Assembly: GCF_046614675.1 (NCBI RefSeq)
Contig: NZ_JBKKJT010000013.1
Coordinates: 30,913 to 94,912 of the forward strand
Origin: Chryseobacterium cupriresistens
Lineage (GTDB): Bacteria; Bacteroidota; Bacteroidia; Flavobacteriales; Weeksellaceae
Length of the DNA stretch: 64,000 nucleotides
Reading direction: 5' to 3'
The position numbers were made by a program, and so were the translations under genes. This document shows positions 30,724-39,360 of this stretch, piece by piece; the first letter of the stretch is position 1; every line of letters starts with the position of its first letter. Below the pieces are notes generated by a model. It worked only from the letters and a program-made list of their open reading frames with translations. It made no database searches and was not told the DNA's origin.

Positions 30724-32039
30724 TATTTTTTTAGTATTCTATTAATTTTTCCACCTTCGCACTTTGGCAGGCTGTCCTGAGCATGAACTTTTACTTTCGT
30801 AGTGATTCCTACTCTCTTTTTTATTTCGTTTTCTATGTTTTTCCCAAAGTTGCCGACAAAATTAAAATAATCATCGGTATTGGCTTCCATTTTCTGAGAT
30901 TTTACCAATTCGTCATCTATTTCAACATCAATATCCAAAGCAATACACATGTGTTCTTTCTCTACAGGTGTTAAATAGTAATTGGGAACCACTCCTTTTA
31001 CATAAGAAAAAGCATCTTCAATCTGGCTTGGGTATACGTTTACTCCTCTTACGATCAGCATATCATCTGCTCTTCCTACGATAGGTTTCATTTTCACCAT
31101 TGTTCTTTTGGCATTTTCATCGTAGTAAAGACTTGTAATGTCATTCGTCCAGTAACGTAAAAGCGGCATTGCTTTTTTAGTTAAAGTAGTAATCACTAAA
31201 ACCCCTTCTTCTCCAAAAGGAACCGGCTGTTTGGTAACAGGATCCAAAATCTCGGGATAAAAATGATCTTCCCAGATATAAGCTCCTCCCTTCTCTTCGA
31301 AATCCTCCATGGAAACTCCGGGACCGATAATTTCGCTTAATCCATAGATATTGGTTGCATGAACGCCTAATCTTTCTTCAATGTGTCCTCTGATAATCTC
31401 CGTCCATGGCTCTGAACCCAGCACAGCGTATTTAAGACTGATTTCATCTGCTGATATTCCTCTTTTTGCAAATTCATCTGCAATCGTTAAAGCATATGAA
31501 GGAGAACAGCAGATCACTTCCGGTTTAAAATCTACAATAAGATCTACCTGTCTTGCCGTCATTCCCCCTGAAATGGGAAGAACACTCATTCCCAGCATTT
31601 CGGCTCCGTAATGAAGACCTAATCCTCCTGTAAAAATCCCATAACCATAAGCATTATGTAACTGCATTCCCGGTTTAGCACCAGCAGCATTCAGTGATCT
31701 TGCCACCACTTCACTGAAAAGCTCTACATCTTCTTTTGTATATCCTACCACAGTCGGTTTTCCTGTCGTTCCGCTTGAGCAGTGAATCCGCTGAAGCTCA
31801 TTTTTAGGAACCGTAAATAATCCGAACGGATAGTTATCTCTTAAATCCTGCTTGTAAGTAATAGGAAGTTTAGTGATATCCTCAATCGACCTTATATCCT
31901 GAGGGGATATTTGAAGTTCATCAAATTTCTTTTTATAAAATTCCGACTTCTCTCCCAAATAGCTGATCAGGCTAATCAACCGGTCGGATTGAAGCTGTCT
32001 CAACTGACCCAGCTCCAGATATTCAACTGAAAAATCCAT
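30723..32039 (-). CDS. paaK: phenylacetate-CoA ligase PaaK
   Basis: PaaK activates phenylacetate to phenylacetyl-CoA with ATP, the entry step of the pathway. The AMP-binding motif HCSSGTTGKPTVVGYT and the C-terminal GRADDMLIVRGVNVYPSQIE of the PaaK family are both present. The ORF can begin at the ATG at 32054, but that codon lies inside the operator palindrome (32048-32061) and near the likely transcription start. The ATG at 32039 (MDFSVEYLELGQL) is the better start, giving 438 residues. First gene of the paa transcript; its promoter is described below. Confidence 0.95.
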   Translation of the reverse strand: MDFSVEYLELGQLRQLQSDRLISLISYLGEKSEFYKKKFDELQISPQDIRSIEDITKLPITYKQDLRDNYPFGLFTVPKNELQRIHCSSGTTGKPTVVGYTKEDVELFSEVVARSLNAAGAKPGMQLHNAYGYGIFTGGLGLHYGAEMLGMSVLPISGGMTARQVDLIVDFKPEVICCSPSYALTIADEFAKRGISADEISLKYAVLGSEPWTEIIRGHIEERLGVHATNIYGLSEIIGPGVSMEDFEEKGGAYIWEDHFYPEILDPVTKQPVPFGEEGVLVITTLTKKAMPLLRYWTNDITSLYYDENAKRTMVKMKPIVGRADDMLIVRGVNVYPSQIEDAFSYVKGVVPNYYLTPVEKEHMCIALDIDVEIDDELVKSQKMEANTDDYFNFVGNFGKNIENEIKKRVGITTKVKVHAQDSLPKCEGGKINRILKK

Positions 32040-32047
32040 AAAACTAA

Positions 32048-32061
32048 CTAACATTTGTTAG
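32048..32061 (-). promoter_or_regulatory. probable TetR (PaaR-type) operator at the paaK promoter
   Basis: CTAACATTTGTTAG is a 14-base palindrome with perfect six-base arms. It lies just downstream of the -7 element. It fits the CNAAC....GTTNG form I recall for Thermus PaaR sites (recall, unverified). A related palindrome lies 54 bases upstream at 32102. Confidence 0.65.
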
Positions 32062-32063
32062 GT

Positions 32064-32096
32064 GTAAATTTAAAAAGATTTCGGAAGCTGGCAAAA
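32064..32096 (-). promoter_or_regulatory. paa operon promoter
   Basis: On the minus strand TTTG (32095-32092) is followed after 19 bases by TAAATTTA (32072-32065), fitting the Bacteroidota -33/-7 pattern TTTG-N19/20-TAnnTTTG. Operators lie on both sides. Confidence 0.6.
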
Positions 32097-32101
32097 TTTT
32101 T

Positions 32102-32115
32102 ATGACTTTTGTCAT
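32102..32115 (-). promoter_or_regulatory. second operator-like palindrome upstream of the paa promoter
   Basis: ATGACTTTTGTCAT, perfect five-base arms around TTTT. It shares the form nTrAC-wTTT-GTyAn with the palindrome at 32048, so it may be a second site for the same regulator. Confidence 0.5.
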
Positions 32116-32161
32116 ATTTTGAATGATTCTAAATAAGAAAAGTGCTTAAAATTATGTCCAA

Positions 32162-32279
32162 TGTCATTCTGAGCGGAACGAAGTGTAGCGAAGAATCTCT
32201 TATTAAATACATGATTAAATAACATAACTATGAGATTCTTCCTTCGTCAGAAATCGAAGATTTGATGTAGTCAATGACA
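32162..32279. repeat. dispersed palindromic element upstream of the TetR gene
   Basis: About 118 bases with opposing ends: TGTCATTCTGAGCGG and AAGAATCTC on the left, TGAGATTCTTCCTTCGTCAG and CAATGAC on the right. The right arm recurs at 55573 over 22 identical bases. It is probably a miniature mobile or REP-like element. Confidence 0.6.
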
Positions 32280-32289
32280 AACGGCGTGC

Positions 32290-32868
32290 TTATTTCTTCT
32301 GGTTTCCAAGCAGGCCGAAAAGAATTTTCTCTCTGATTTCTTCTGTAATTTCATCCGTAGAATCGCTGCTTCTTTTGAACCAGAAATAGGAATTATTTAA
32401 AGTATGAAGGATAAATCTGGTGGTAAATGATGGTGATTTCAGTTCCCAGTTTTCTGCTTTGTAGATCTCAAAAATCAGTTGTTCTACTTCCTGCTGGTAG
32501 TTTTTCCTTAATTCTACAAATTCGGGAAGCCTTTCCTCAAGATGTTTCCATTCATTGGAATAGATATGGGTAACATCACGATTTTTAAGAACAACAGATA
32601 AGTGTTTATCTAATAAGAGATTCAGTTTTTCTCTGGGAGCGATATTGGTATTTTTTACTTCCTGAAGTTCATCGAAAAACTCCTGAGCAATGCCAAAGCA
32701 AATCCATTCCAGAATTTCTTCCTTTGAACGGATATGTGCATACAGTGATGCAGCTTTGATATTAAGTTTTGTAGCCAGGTCTCGTACTGAGCTTCCCATA
32801 TACCCTTTCTCTTTGAAAAGTTCTACTGCTACGTTGAGTATTTTTCTCTGTTTTTCTTTGAGTTCCAT
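32290..32868 (-). CDS. TetR family regulator, likely repressor of the paa genes
   Basis: A 192-residue TetR-type regulator. The N-terminal domain (residues about 5-55) is a standard helix-turn-helix: LFKEKGYMGSSVRDLATKLN ... AASLYAHIRSKEEIL. The C-terminal ligand domain is variable, as expected. It lies directly upstream of paaK on the same strand, with two related palindromes and a promoter in the gap, the arrangement of PaaR-type TetR repressors that respond to phenylacetyl-CoA. Ligand and name are inferred from context; no symbol is given. Confidence 0.88.
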   Translation of the reverse strand: MELKEKQRKILNVAVELFKEKGYMGSSVRDLATKLNIKAASLYAHIRSKEEILEWICFGIAQEFFDELQEVKNTNIAPREKLNLLLDKHLSVVLKNRDVTHIYSNEWKHLEERLPEFVELRKNYQQEVEQLIFEIYKAENWELKSPSFTTRFILHTLNNSYFWFKRSSDSTDEITEEIREKILFGLLGNQKK

Positions 32869-33235
32869 CTGGTAAAATGCAAAAGTAATTATTCTGATTT
32901 AAACTGTCGTTTTTTTGATCATAAAAAGAAAAAAGTCTTCATCTTCAGTTTAATCGTTGAGTTATTTATCTGCTATGACGATTTGTTCATCAATTATAAA
33001 GAGATAATGACGAAACCGGAAATTTTGTCAAGTTAAATTTCCGTTAAAAATATAATATCCGGAAAATTTGTCCAGTTTTTTTGTAAATTTAATAATTGAA
33101 CAGTTTTTGCGATACAGTCATCGAATAAATGATTAAATAATTGATGGCATTAAGAAACTGAGCCTTAGAATTTGGTTTCTTGATGTTTTTTAAAAACTAA
33201 ACTTTAAACGAATCATTACCAAAAATATATAAAAT
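32869..33235. other. intergenic region, TetR gene to clpB
   Basis: 367 bases between divergent genes. It holds an imperfect 19-base direct repeat at 33016-33034 and 33059-33077 (first copy CCGGAAATTTTGTCAAGTT, two mismatches in the second), and a perfect inverted repeat CGGAAATTT/AAATTTCCG (33017-33043) that uses the first copy. I cannot place a confident promoter and see no gene. Control of clpB by heat or misfolding is likely, but the sequence does not show by which factor. Confidence 0.5.
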
Positions 33236-35827
33236 ATGAACTTAAACCAATATACTGTAAAATCACAGGAAGCCATCCAGGCAGCACAACAGGTTGCGAT
33301 GGAGTTTGGCAACCAAAGCATTGAACCTCAACATCTTCTTGAAGGAATTTTTCAGGTAGATGAAAATATTTCGCCTTTCTTATTAAAAAAATCTGAAGCA
33401 GATGCAGCATTAGTAAGAGAGCGCAACCGTGAAAATTTAGAAAAGCTTCCTAAAGTTCAGGGAGGAAATATTTATCTTTCACAATCTGCCAACAAAGTAT
33501 TGCTGGACGCACCAAATATCGCTAAGAAGATGGGTGACGAATATGTAACGATTGAACACTTATGGCTATCTCTTTTGGACACCTCTTCTGAAGTTTCCAA
33601 AATGCTGAAAGATATGGGTGTAACCAAAAATCTGCTGGAAGGCGCAATTAAAGAATTAAGAAAAGGAAGTAAAGCTACTTCTGCAAGTTCAGAAGAAACG
33701 TATCAGTCTTTAAATAAATATGCTAAAAACTTTAATGAATTAGCAGCAGAAGGTAAGCTGGACCCTGTCATCGGACGTGATGAAGAAATCAGAAGAGTTT
33801 TGCAAATTCTTTCCAGAAGAACAAAAAACAACCCTATCCTTATCGGGGAACCGGGAGTAGGTAAAACCGCAATTGCTGAAGGAATTGCCCACAGAATTAT
33901 CAGTGGCGACGTCCCTGAAAACCTGATGGATAAAACTCTCTATTCATTAGACATGGGAGCTTTGATCGCCGGGGCAAAATACAAAGGTGAATTTGAAGAG
34001 CGACTGAAATCTGTGGTGAATGAGGTAATCAAGTCTGATGGACAGATTATTCTTTTCATTGATGAGATCCACACTTTGGTAGGAGCCGGAGGTGGTGAAG
34101 GAGCAATGGATGCTGCCAACATTCTGAAACCTGCTCTGGCAAGAGGAGAATTAAGAGCGATTGGTGCCACTACATTGAATGAATACCAAAAGTATTTTGA
34201 AAAAGATAAAGCGTTGGAAAGACGTTTCCAGAAGGTAATGGTGGAAGAACCGGATACTGAATCTGCAATTTCTATCCTTCGTGGTATTAAAGATAAATAC
34301 GAAGCTCACCACAAAGTAAGAATCAAAGATGAGGCAATTATTGCCGCTGTGGAAATGTCTCAAAGATATATTTCAGACCGTTTTTTACCGGATAAAGCCA
34401 TTGACCTTATTGACGAAGCTTCTGCAAAGCTGAGAATGGAAATCAATTCCAAACCGGAAGAACTGGACGTTCTGGACAGAAAACTCATGCAGATGGAAAT
34501 TGAGCTTGCTGCTATTTCAAGAGAAGGCAACCAGACCAAGATTGATCACCTTAAGGAAGATATTGCAAAAATATCCGAACAGAGAAATGAGATCAATGCC
34601 AAATGGCTGAAAGAAAAACAGAAAAGTGAAGATCTTACCCAGATCAAAAAAGATATAGAATCTCTGAAACACGAAGCAGAAAGAGCTTCCAGAGCCGGAG
34701 ATTATGCAAAAGTAGCGGAGATCCAATACGGAAAACTTCGTGAAAAGGAAGAAGAGCTTGCCAAGGTTGAACTCGAAATGCAGAATCATCAGAATGAACT
34801 GATCAAAGAAGAAGTGACTGCTGAAAACATCTCTGAAGTGATTGCTAAATGGACAGGTATTCCTGTAACTAAATTGCTGCAATCAGAAAGAGATAAGTTA
34901 TTGAATCTTGAGGCCGAACTGCATCATAGAGTTGTGGGACAGGATGAAGCGATTCAGGCGGTTGCAGATGCGATCAGAAGAAACAGAGCCGGATTGAGTG
35001 ATGATAAAAAGCCTATCGGATCTTTCTTATTCCTTGGAACTACCGGAGTCGGTAAAACGGAGCTGGCAAAAGCACTGGCAGAGTTCTTATTTGATGATGA
35101 GAACAATATGACAAGAATTGATATGAGTGAATATCAGGAACGTCACAGTGTTTCCAGATTAGTAGGAGCGCCTCCTGGATATGTGGGATATGATGAAGGC
35201 GGACAATTGACTGAAGCGGTTAGAAGAAGACCTTATTCTGTAGTGCTTTTAGACGAGATTGAAAAAGCACATCCTGATGTCTTCAATACATTACTTCAGG
35301 TTTTGGATGACGGACGTCTGACGGATAATAAAGGCCGTGTAGTGAATTTCAAGAATTCCATCATCATCATGACCTCGAATTTAGGGTCACATCTGATTCA
35401 GGAGAATTTTGAGAATCTTACGGAGGAAAATCAGGATGAAATTGTAGACAAAACAAAAGACGAAGTATTCGATCTGCTGAAACAAACGCTCCGTCCGGAA
35501 TTCCTGAACAGAATTGATGAAATTGTACTCTTCCAGCCTTTAAGAAAAAAAGAAATCGGAAAAATTGTTCAGTATCAGCTGAGAGGGTTTAATGAAATGT
35601 TATCTAAACGAAACATTATTATGACTTTCACTCAGGACGCAGTAGATTATCTGATGGACAAAGGATATGATCCTGCCTTCGGAGCAAGACCACTGAAGAG
35701 AGTAATTCAGCAGGAAGTTTTAAACAAACTTTCTAAAGAGATTCTTGCAGGAAATGTAAATGATGGAGATAGAATTACGCTGGATTACTTTGTAGAAACA
35801 GGTTTGGTTTTCCGACCTACTGAATAA
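33236..35827 (+). CDS. clpB: ClpB disaggregase
   Basis: ClpB is the hexameric AAA+ chaperone that resolubilises aggregated proteins with DnaK. The 863 residues contain the N-terminal Clp-N repeats, NBD1 with Walker A GEPGVGKT, the regulatory middle domain coiled coil (residues about 400-525) and NBD2 with Walker A GTTGVGKTE. NBD2 also holds the conserved GAPPGYVGYDEGGQ pore region and SNLGS. The length is normal and there is no ClpP-docking loop of the ClpA kind. Single-gene unit ending in a strong terminator. Confidence 0.97.
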   Translation: MNLNQYTVKSQEAIQAAQQVAMEFGNQSIEPQHLLEGIFQVDENISPFLLKKSEADAALVRERNRENLEKLPKVQGGNIYLSQSANKVLLDAPNIAKKMGDEYVTIEHLWLSLLDTSSEVSKMLKDMGVTKNLLEGAIKELRKGSKATSASSEETYQSLNKYAKNFNELAAEGKLDPVIGRDEEIRRVLQILSRRTKNNPILIGEPGVGKTAIAEGIAHRIISGDVPENLMDKTLYSLDMGALIAGAKYKGEFEERLKSVVNEVIKSDGQIILFIDEIHTLVGAGGGEGAMDAANILKPALARGELRAIGATTLNEYQKYFEKDKALERRFQKVMVEEPDTESAISILRGIKDKYEAHHKVRIKDEAIIAAVEMSQRYISDRFLPDKAIDLIDEASAKLRMEINSKPEELDVLDRKLMQMEIELAAISREGNQTKIDHLKEDIAKISEQRNEINAKWLKEKQKSEDLTQIKKDIESLKHEAERASRAGDYAKVAEIQYGKLREKEEELAKVELEMQNHQNELIKEEVTAENISEVIAKWTGIPVTKLLQSERDKLLNLEAELHHRVVGQDEAIQAVADAIRRNRAGLSDDKKPIGSFLFLGTTGVGKTELAKALAEFLFDDENNMTRIDMSEYQERHSVSRLVGAPPGYVGYDEGGQLTEAVRRRPYSVVLLDEIEKAHPDVFNTLLQVLDDGRLTDNKGRVVNFKNSIIIMTSNLGSHLIQENFENLTEENQDEIVDKTKDEVFDLLKQTLRPEFLNRIDEIVLFQPLRKKEIGKIVQYQLRGFNEMLSKRNIIMTFTQDAVDYLMDKGYDPAFGARPLKRVIQQEVLNKLSKEILAGNVNDGDRITLDYFVETGLVFRPTE

Positions 35828-36147
35828 TAAAATAGTTTTTTTCATATACATTATTTTTGTAAGTAAGTGCTGTAGAATAATCTGCAGCACTTATTTTTTA
35901 TACCAACATCTTTTCAAGTAATTTATTTTCAATAAATAATAATTTACATTTAATTTCAAATTTTTAGAAAAAATATTCCTATTAAAAAATCTAATCTGTA
36001 GCATATTTATTAAAAAATAATATCAATAATATAAATATTTCATACAAAATACAAATAAATTAAATTTAACATAAAATAATAACTTATTAATTAAATATAT
36101 CATATTAAAATTTCACCTATATTCGTTTTACTAAAAAACGAGATTTT
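35828..36147. other. intergenic region, clpB to first M43 gene
   Basis: 320 bases: the clpB terminator, then about 240 bases of very A/T-rich DNA leading to the M43 gene. No gene is seen. An ATTTCAC word before the start resembles the -7 region of the other two M43 promoters, but no matching TTTG -33 box is evident. Confidence 0.5.
35865..35900 (+). terminator. clpB terminator
   Basis: Arms AAGTGCTG and CAGCACTT enclose a further partly paired region, followed by a T-run. Confidence 0.8.
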
Positions 36148-37152
36148 ATGAAAAAAACAATTTTCGGAGTCTTAATCACACTCCTGGTTTCATGTAATAA
36201 TAATGAAACAGAAAACATTACTCCAGAGAACACAAACGTGGAAGAAACCAATATCACAGCCGGCAAAGAGGCCTTCTGCGGCTCTGATATTCTCAGAAAA
36301 AAACACCTTGCTGAAGATCCTGCAGCTATGCAGCGAATGCTTCAGATAGAAAGCCAGACCGCAAACTATATCGAGCAGAAAAAAATGGGTAAAGTTTTGC
36401 CTGACGGAAGCGTAGAAATACCGGTCATCTTCAATGTCCTTTACACAAAAGCATCAAATAACGTATCAGATGTCAGGATAAATTCCCAAATAGATGTACT
36501 TAATAAAGCCTTCGCATCTACACATTCTGATATTTCCAAGATTCCGGCAGAATTTCAACCGGTAAATGCAGGAGATACCAAAATTAAATTCAGATTGGCG
36601 GGCATTAACAGAAAGTCGACAAAGACTTCCAGATGGGCACCGGATGATAAAATGAAAAAAGCATCTACAGGAGGAATGGACTCTACGGATCCTAACCAGT
36701 ATCTGAATATCTGGGTAGTTGATTATATGCCGTATCAGTCCGGATATGTCTTAGGATATGCTACTTTCCCGGAAGATGCAGGACTTTGGAACGACGGTGT
36801 TGTTATGATGGACGATTATGTGGGTGAAGGTGGTCCTGATGCCACTCATAATCAGGGAAGAGTAACAGTACACGAGGTTGGACATTACTTAAATCTAAGA
36901 CATATCTGGGGAGACGCCAACTGTGGTAACGATTTCGTAGATGATACACCTCAACAGATTACAAAACACTCCGGTGTACCAACTTATCCGAGATACGAAA
37001 CCTGCGGAGGAGTTTCACGCTCTGTAATGTTTATGAATTACATGGATTATTCTGACGAAACAACATTGTTTATGTTTACACAACAACAAAACAGCAGAAT
37101 GCAGGCTACCATTTCAGCATCCGGCCCTCGCGCAGGATTAAGAGTTCTGTAA
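36148..37152 (+). CDS. lipoprotein zinc metalloprotease, M43 family (copy 1)
   Basis: A 334-residue M43 (pappalysin/cytophagalysin-like) protease. Lipobox LLVSC with C16. The metzincin zinc motif is H242-E243-x-x-H246 and H252 in HEVGHYLNLRHIWG, followed by GDANCGND and a Met-turn in FMNYMDYSDE. There is no T9SS sorting domain; the enzyme is probably lipid-anchored in the envelope or on the surface. It is the most diverged of three paralogs here (others at 40248 and 41606), which share the same size and layout. Confidence 0.92.
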   Translation: MKKTIFGVLITLLVSCNNNETENITPENTNVEETNITAGKEAFCGSDILRKKHLAEDPAAMQRMLQIESQTANYIEQKKMGKVLPDGSVEIPVIFNVLYTKASNNVSDVRINSQIDVLNKAFASTHSDISKIPAEFQPVNAGDTKIKFRLAGINRKSTKTSRWAPDDKMKKASTGGMDSTDPNQYLNIWVVDYMPYQSGYVLGYATFPEDAGLWNDGVVMMDDYVGEGGPDATHNQGRVTVHEVGHYLNLRHIWGDANCGNDFVDDTPQQITKHSGVPTYPRYETCGGVSRSVMFMNYMDYSDETTLFMFTQQQNSRMQATISASGPRAGLRVL

Positions 37153-37171
37153 AAAATTTTAAAAACAATAT

Positions 37172-37200
37172 AAAAGGTCGCTTGTAAAAGGCGACCTTTT
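37172..37200 (+). terminator. terminator after M43 copy 1
   Basis: Ten-base perfect stem AAAAGGTCGC/GCGACCTTTT with a nine-base loop, followed by TTTTG. Confidence 0.85.
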
Positions 37201-37400
37201 GTGTTTTGCCCCCCGTATGCCTTTCAAAGAATTCAGATTGAAAGATTTTCTCCAAATTCCAACTTATTCTTTATAAAATATACAATCCGTAAAATCACGG
37301 TAAAAATAACAGTGTAATTCCCTATTAACAGATACATTTTCTACCATTATTTTTCCGAAATTTGCATATTAATTAAGTTTTATCTGCAAACCACTAAGCT

Positions 37401-37922
37401 ATGAATACAGAATCAAACAATCCACTGGAACCTGGAATCATGTCAAACAGTCTTATCCAGGCTCTGATTGACAATTACCGTCAAAATCATCTCAATGCTA
37501 TTAATACCGCTTTAGGAATACAAGATGCTCATTCCATCTGGTTTGATCTTCCTAAACTAAAAAGTTTTATTGCAAAGATCGAAGAAGAAGCTGCCAAAGT
37601 GAACCCAGCTGCATCTTCAGAAGACTTAGGGATCAGATTTTATTATGCTACTTATCCGAAACAGGAAAACTGGTCTATCATGGATTCACATCCTGTTCCG
37701 ACAGAATATGCAGGAAGACACACGCTGGTGATGGTCCCAACATTAAAAAAAGCCAATGAAACCGGAGAGCTTATTGATTATGATTTCAATCCTTTTCAGA
37801 GTGCTGAAGGAAAATCTTTAGTATTAGCAAACAAAGGTATGGGAGAAGATAGTGATACCGGTCTTGGAGAAAATAGTGGAACACTTATTCCGCCATCACC
37901 TCCGATGGGTACATCTTATTAA
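37401..37922 (+). CDS. unknown soluble protein (173 aa), first gene of the NarL-type module
   Basis: A 173-residue soluble protein without a signal peptide or known motif. The N-terminal 45 residues look helical (IQALIDNYRQNHLNAI); the C-terminus is Gly/Ser/Pro-rich and looks disordered. It is separated by 26 bases from the membrane gene at 37949, and a TTTGCATATTAAT word upstream (from 37356) also occurs before the M43 genes at 40248 and 41606. I do not recognise a family. Its place suggests a partner or output of the neighbouring two-component system. Confidence 0.72.
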   Translation: MNTESNNPLEPGIMSNSLIQALIDNYRQNHLNAINTALGIQDAHSIWFDLPKLKSFIAKIEEEAAKVNPAASSEDLGIRFYYATYPKQENWSIMDSHPVPTEYAGRHTLVMVPTLKKANETGELIDYDFNPFQSAEGKSLVLANKGMGEDSDTGLGENSGTLIPPSPPMGTSY

Positions 37923-37948
37923 TTACTATTCATAGTCTTAAATACAGT

Positions 37949-38596
37949 ATGACTGAGATTCAAAAAATTTTTTCATCATTTATGTATTGGGGAGAAGCCT
38001 TTGCTGCTATAATCTCCCTGATTTATTATAATCGTGTAAAAAAACAACATTGGAAATATCTGGCAATTTATCTGATTCTTATTTTCCTGTGTGAGTCAGC
38101 TGTAAAATGGGGAGAAAAACCGCTTAAAATAGACAGGATAAATTTTCACAACTACTTTGTGATTCCACTGCAGTTTATATTTTTTTATTGGCTGTACGCA
38201 AAAGAGTCTTTAAAGAAAACAAAACTATTCTATATCTTAACGGGAGCATATCTTTTAACATATATTCTCAGGGCACTCTTTTTTCCGGAAAAGAAAGTCA
38301 TCTTTTCATTCAATTATAATATAGGGTGTCTACTCTTAATGGCTCTGGTTATTATGGAGTATTATAAACAGGTTAATTCGTCTGATATTCTTAATTTCAG
38401 CAAAAACAAAATGTTTTATATTAATTTGGGAGTAACACTTTTTTATATTGCTAATATGCCATTTATGACGTTCAACTCTCTTCTGTGGAAATATATAGAT
38501 ATCTGGGATATTTATTTTATATATTTTCAGGTTTCAGGAGCGGTTATGTATATTTTATTTGCAAGTTCATTTATATGGGGAAAACAGAGCTCTTAA
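37949..38596 (+). CDS. polytopic membrane protein (215 aa), unknown, linked to the NarL-type kinase
   Basis: 215 residues with about seven hydrophobic helices and an aromatic-rich C-terminus. No known motif. Its last 22 bases overlap the start of the kinase gene at 38575, so translation of the two is coupled. The kinase has only one transmembrane helix and no obvious sensor domain, so this protein is a good candidate for the missing sensor or a membrane partner. That is inference from gene order. Confidence 0.75.
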   Translation: MTEIQKIFSSFMYWGEAFAAIISLIYYNRVKKQHWKYLAIYLILIFLCESAVKWGEKPLKIDRINFHNYFVIPLQFIFFYWLYAKESLKKTKLFYILTGAYLLTYILRALFFPEKKVIFSFNYNIGCLLLMALVIMEYYKQVNSSDILNFSKNKMFYINLGVTLFYIANMPFMTFNSLLWKYIDIWDIYFIYFQVSGAVMYILFASSFIWGKQSS

Positions 38597-39360
38597 TAAC
38601 TATCATCTCATTCAATATCTTTTTTTTGATGTTTGTAATTGCCGTATTTATCTATATCCGGAATTACAGGCAACGAAAAAAAGAGTATTTGAATGAAATT
38701 GAAAGAAAAAATGAACTTCATCAGAGAGAGCTCCTTTCTACCCAACTGGAAATTCAGCAGGCCACCATGCAGCAGATCGGAAGAGAACTGCATGACAATA
38801 TTGGTCAGAAACTTACCCTGGTAAGCCTCTATGTACAACAGATGCTTTATGAAAATAAAGTATCCGAAGCAAGTGAAAGAATTGATCAGGTTTCACAAAT
38901 CATCAACCAATCTTTGCAGGATCTCAGAAGCTTGTCAAAAACACTTACAGACGACAATATCAACCAGAAGGAAATTGTAACTTTGATACAGGAAGAAGTA
39001 GACAATACCAATTCCTTTAAAAAGTGCCATGTAAATTTTGAGCATAATTTTAAACAACTGGACTTGGGCTTTGTTCATAAAAATGTTCTTCTTAGGATTA
39101 CCCAGGAGTTTATTCAGAACAGTATAAAACATTCCCGCTGTAAAAATATTTTTATCAGCCTGAATACGTCTGAAGACATCCTTTGGGAACTTGATATTCG
39201 TGATGATGGAATCGGGTTCGATACTTCACAGATCAAATCCAACGGAATAGGCCTTACCAATATGAAAAACAGAGCGGAAATCATAGGAGCTAGTTTTCGT
39301 ATGGAAAGCCGGGAAAATGCAGGAACCCAAATCAATATTATCTTAAAAAAGCAGTCATGA
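38575..39360 (+). CDS. NarL-type sensor histidine kinase (HisKA_3)
   Basis: The ATG at 38575 (MGKTELLITIISF) gives 261 residues: one transmembrane helix (about 7-28), a coiled coil, and the HisKA_3 phosphoacceptor H73 in GRELHDNIGQKL. The ATPase domain has ENSIKHS-like and DDGIGFD/GIGLTNMKNRA boxes. The longer ORF start only reads through the end of the upstream gene in another frame. It overlaps the response regulator by four bases (ATGA), so the pair is translated together. No periplasmic sensor domain is present. Confidence 0.9.
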   Translation: MGKTELLITIISFNIFFLMFVIAVFIYIRNYRQRKKEYLNEIERKNELHQRELLSTQLEIQQATMQQIGRELHDNIGQKLTLVSLYVQQMLYENKVSEASERIDQVSQIINQSLQDLRSLSKTLTDDNINQKEIVTLIQEEVDNTNSFKKCHVNFEHNFKQLDLGFVHKNVLLRITQEFIQNSIKHSRCKNIFISLNTSEDILWELDIRDDGIGFDTSQIKSNGIGLTNMKNRAEIIGASFRMESRENAGTQINIILKKQS

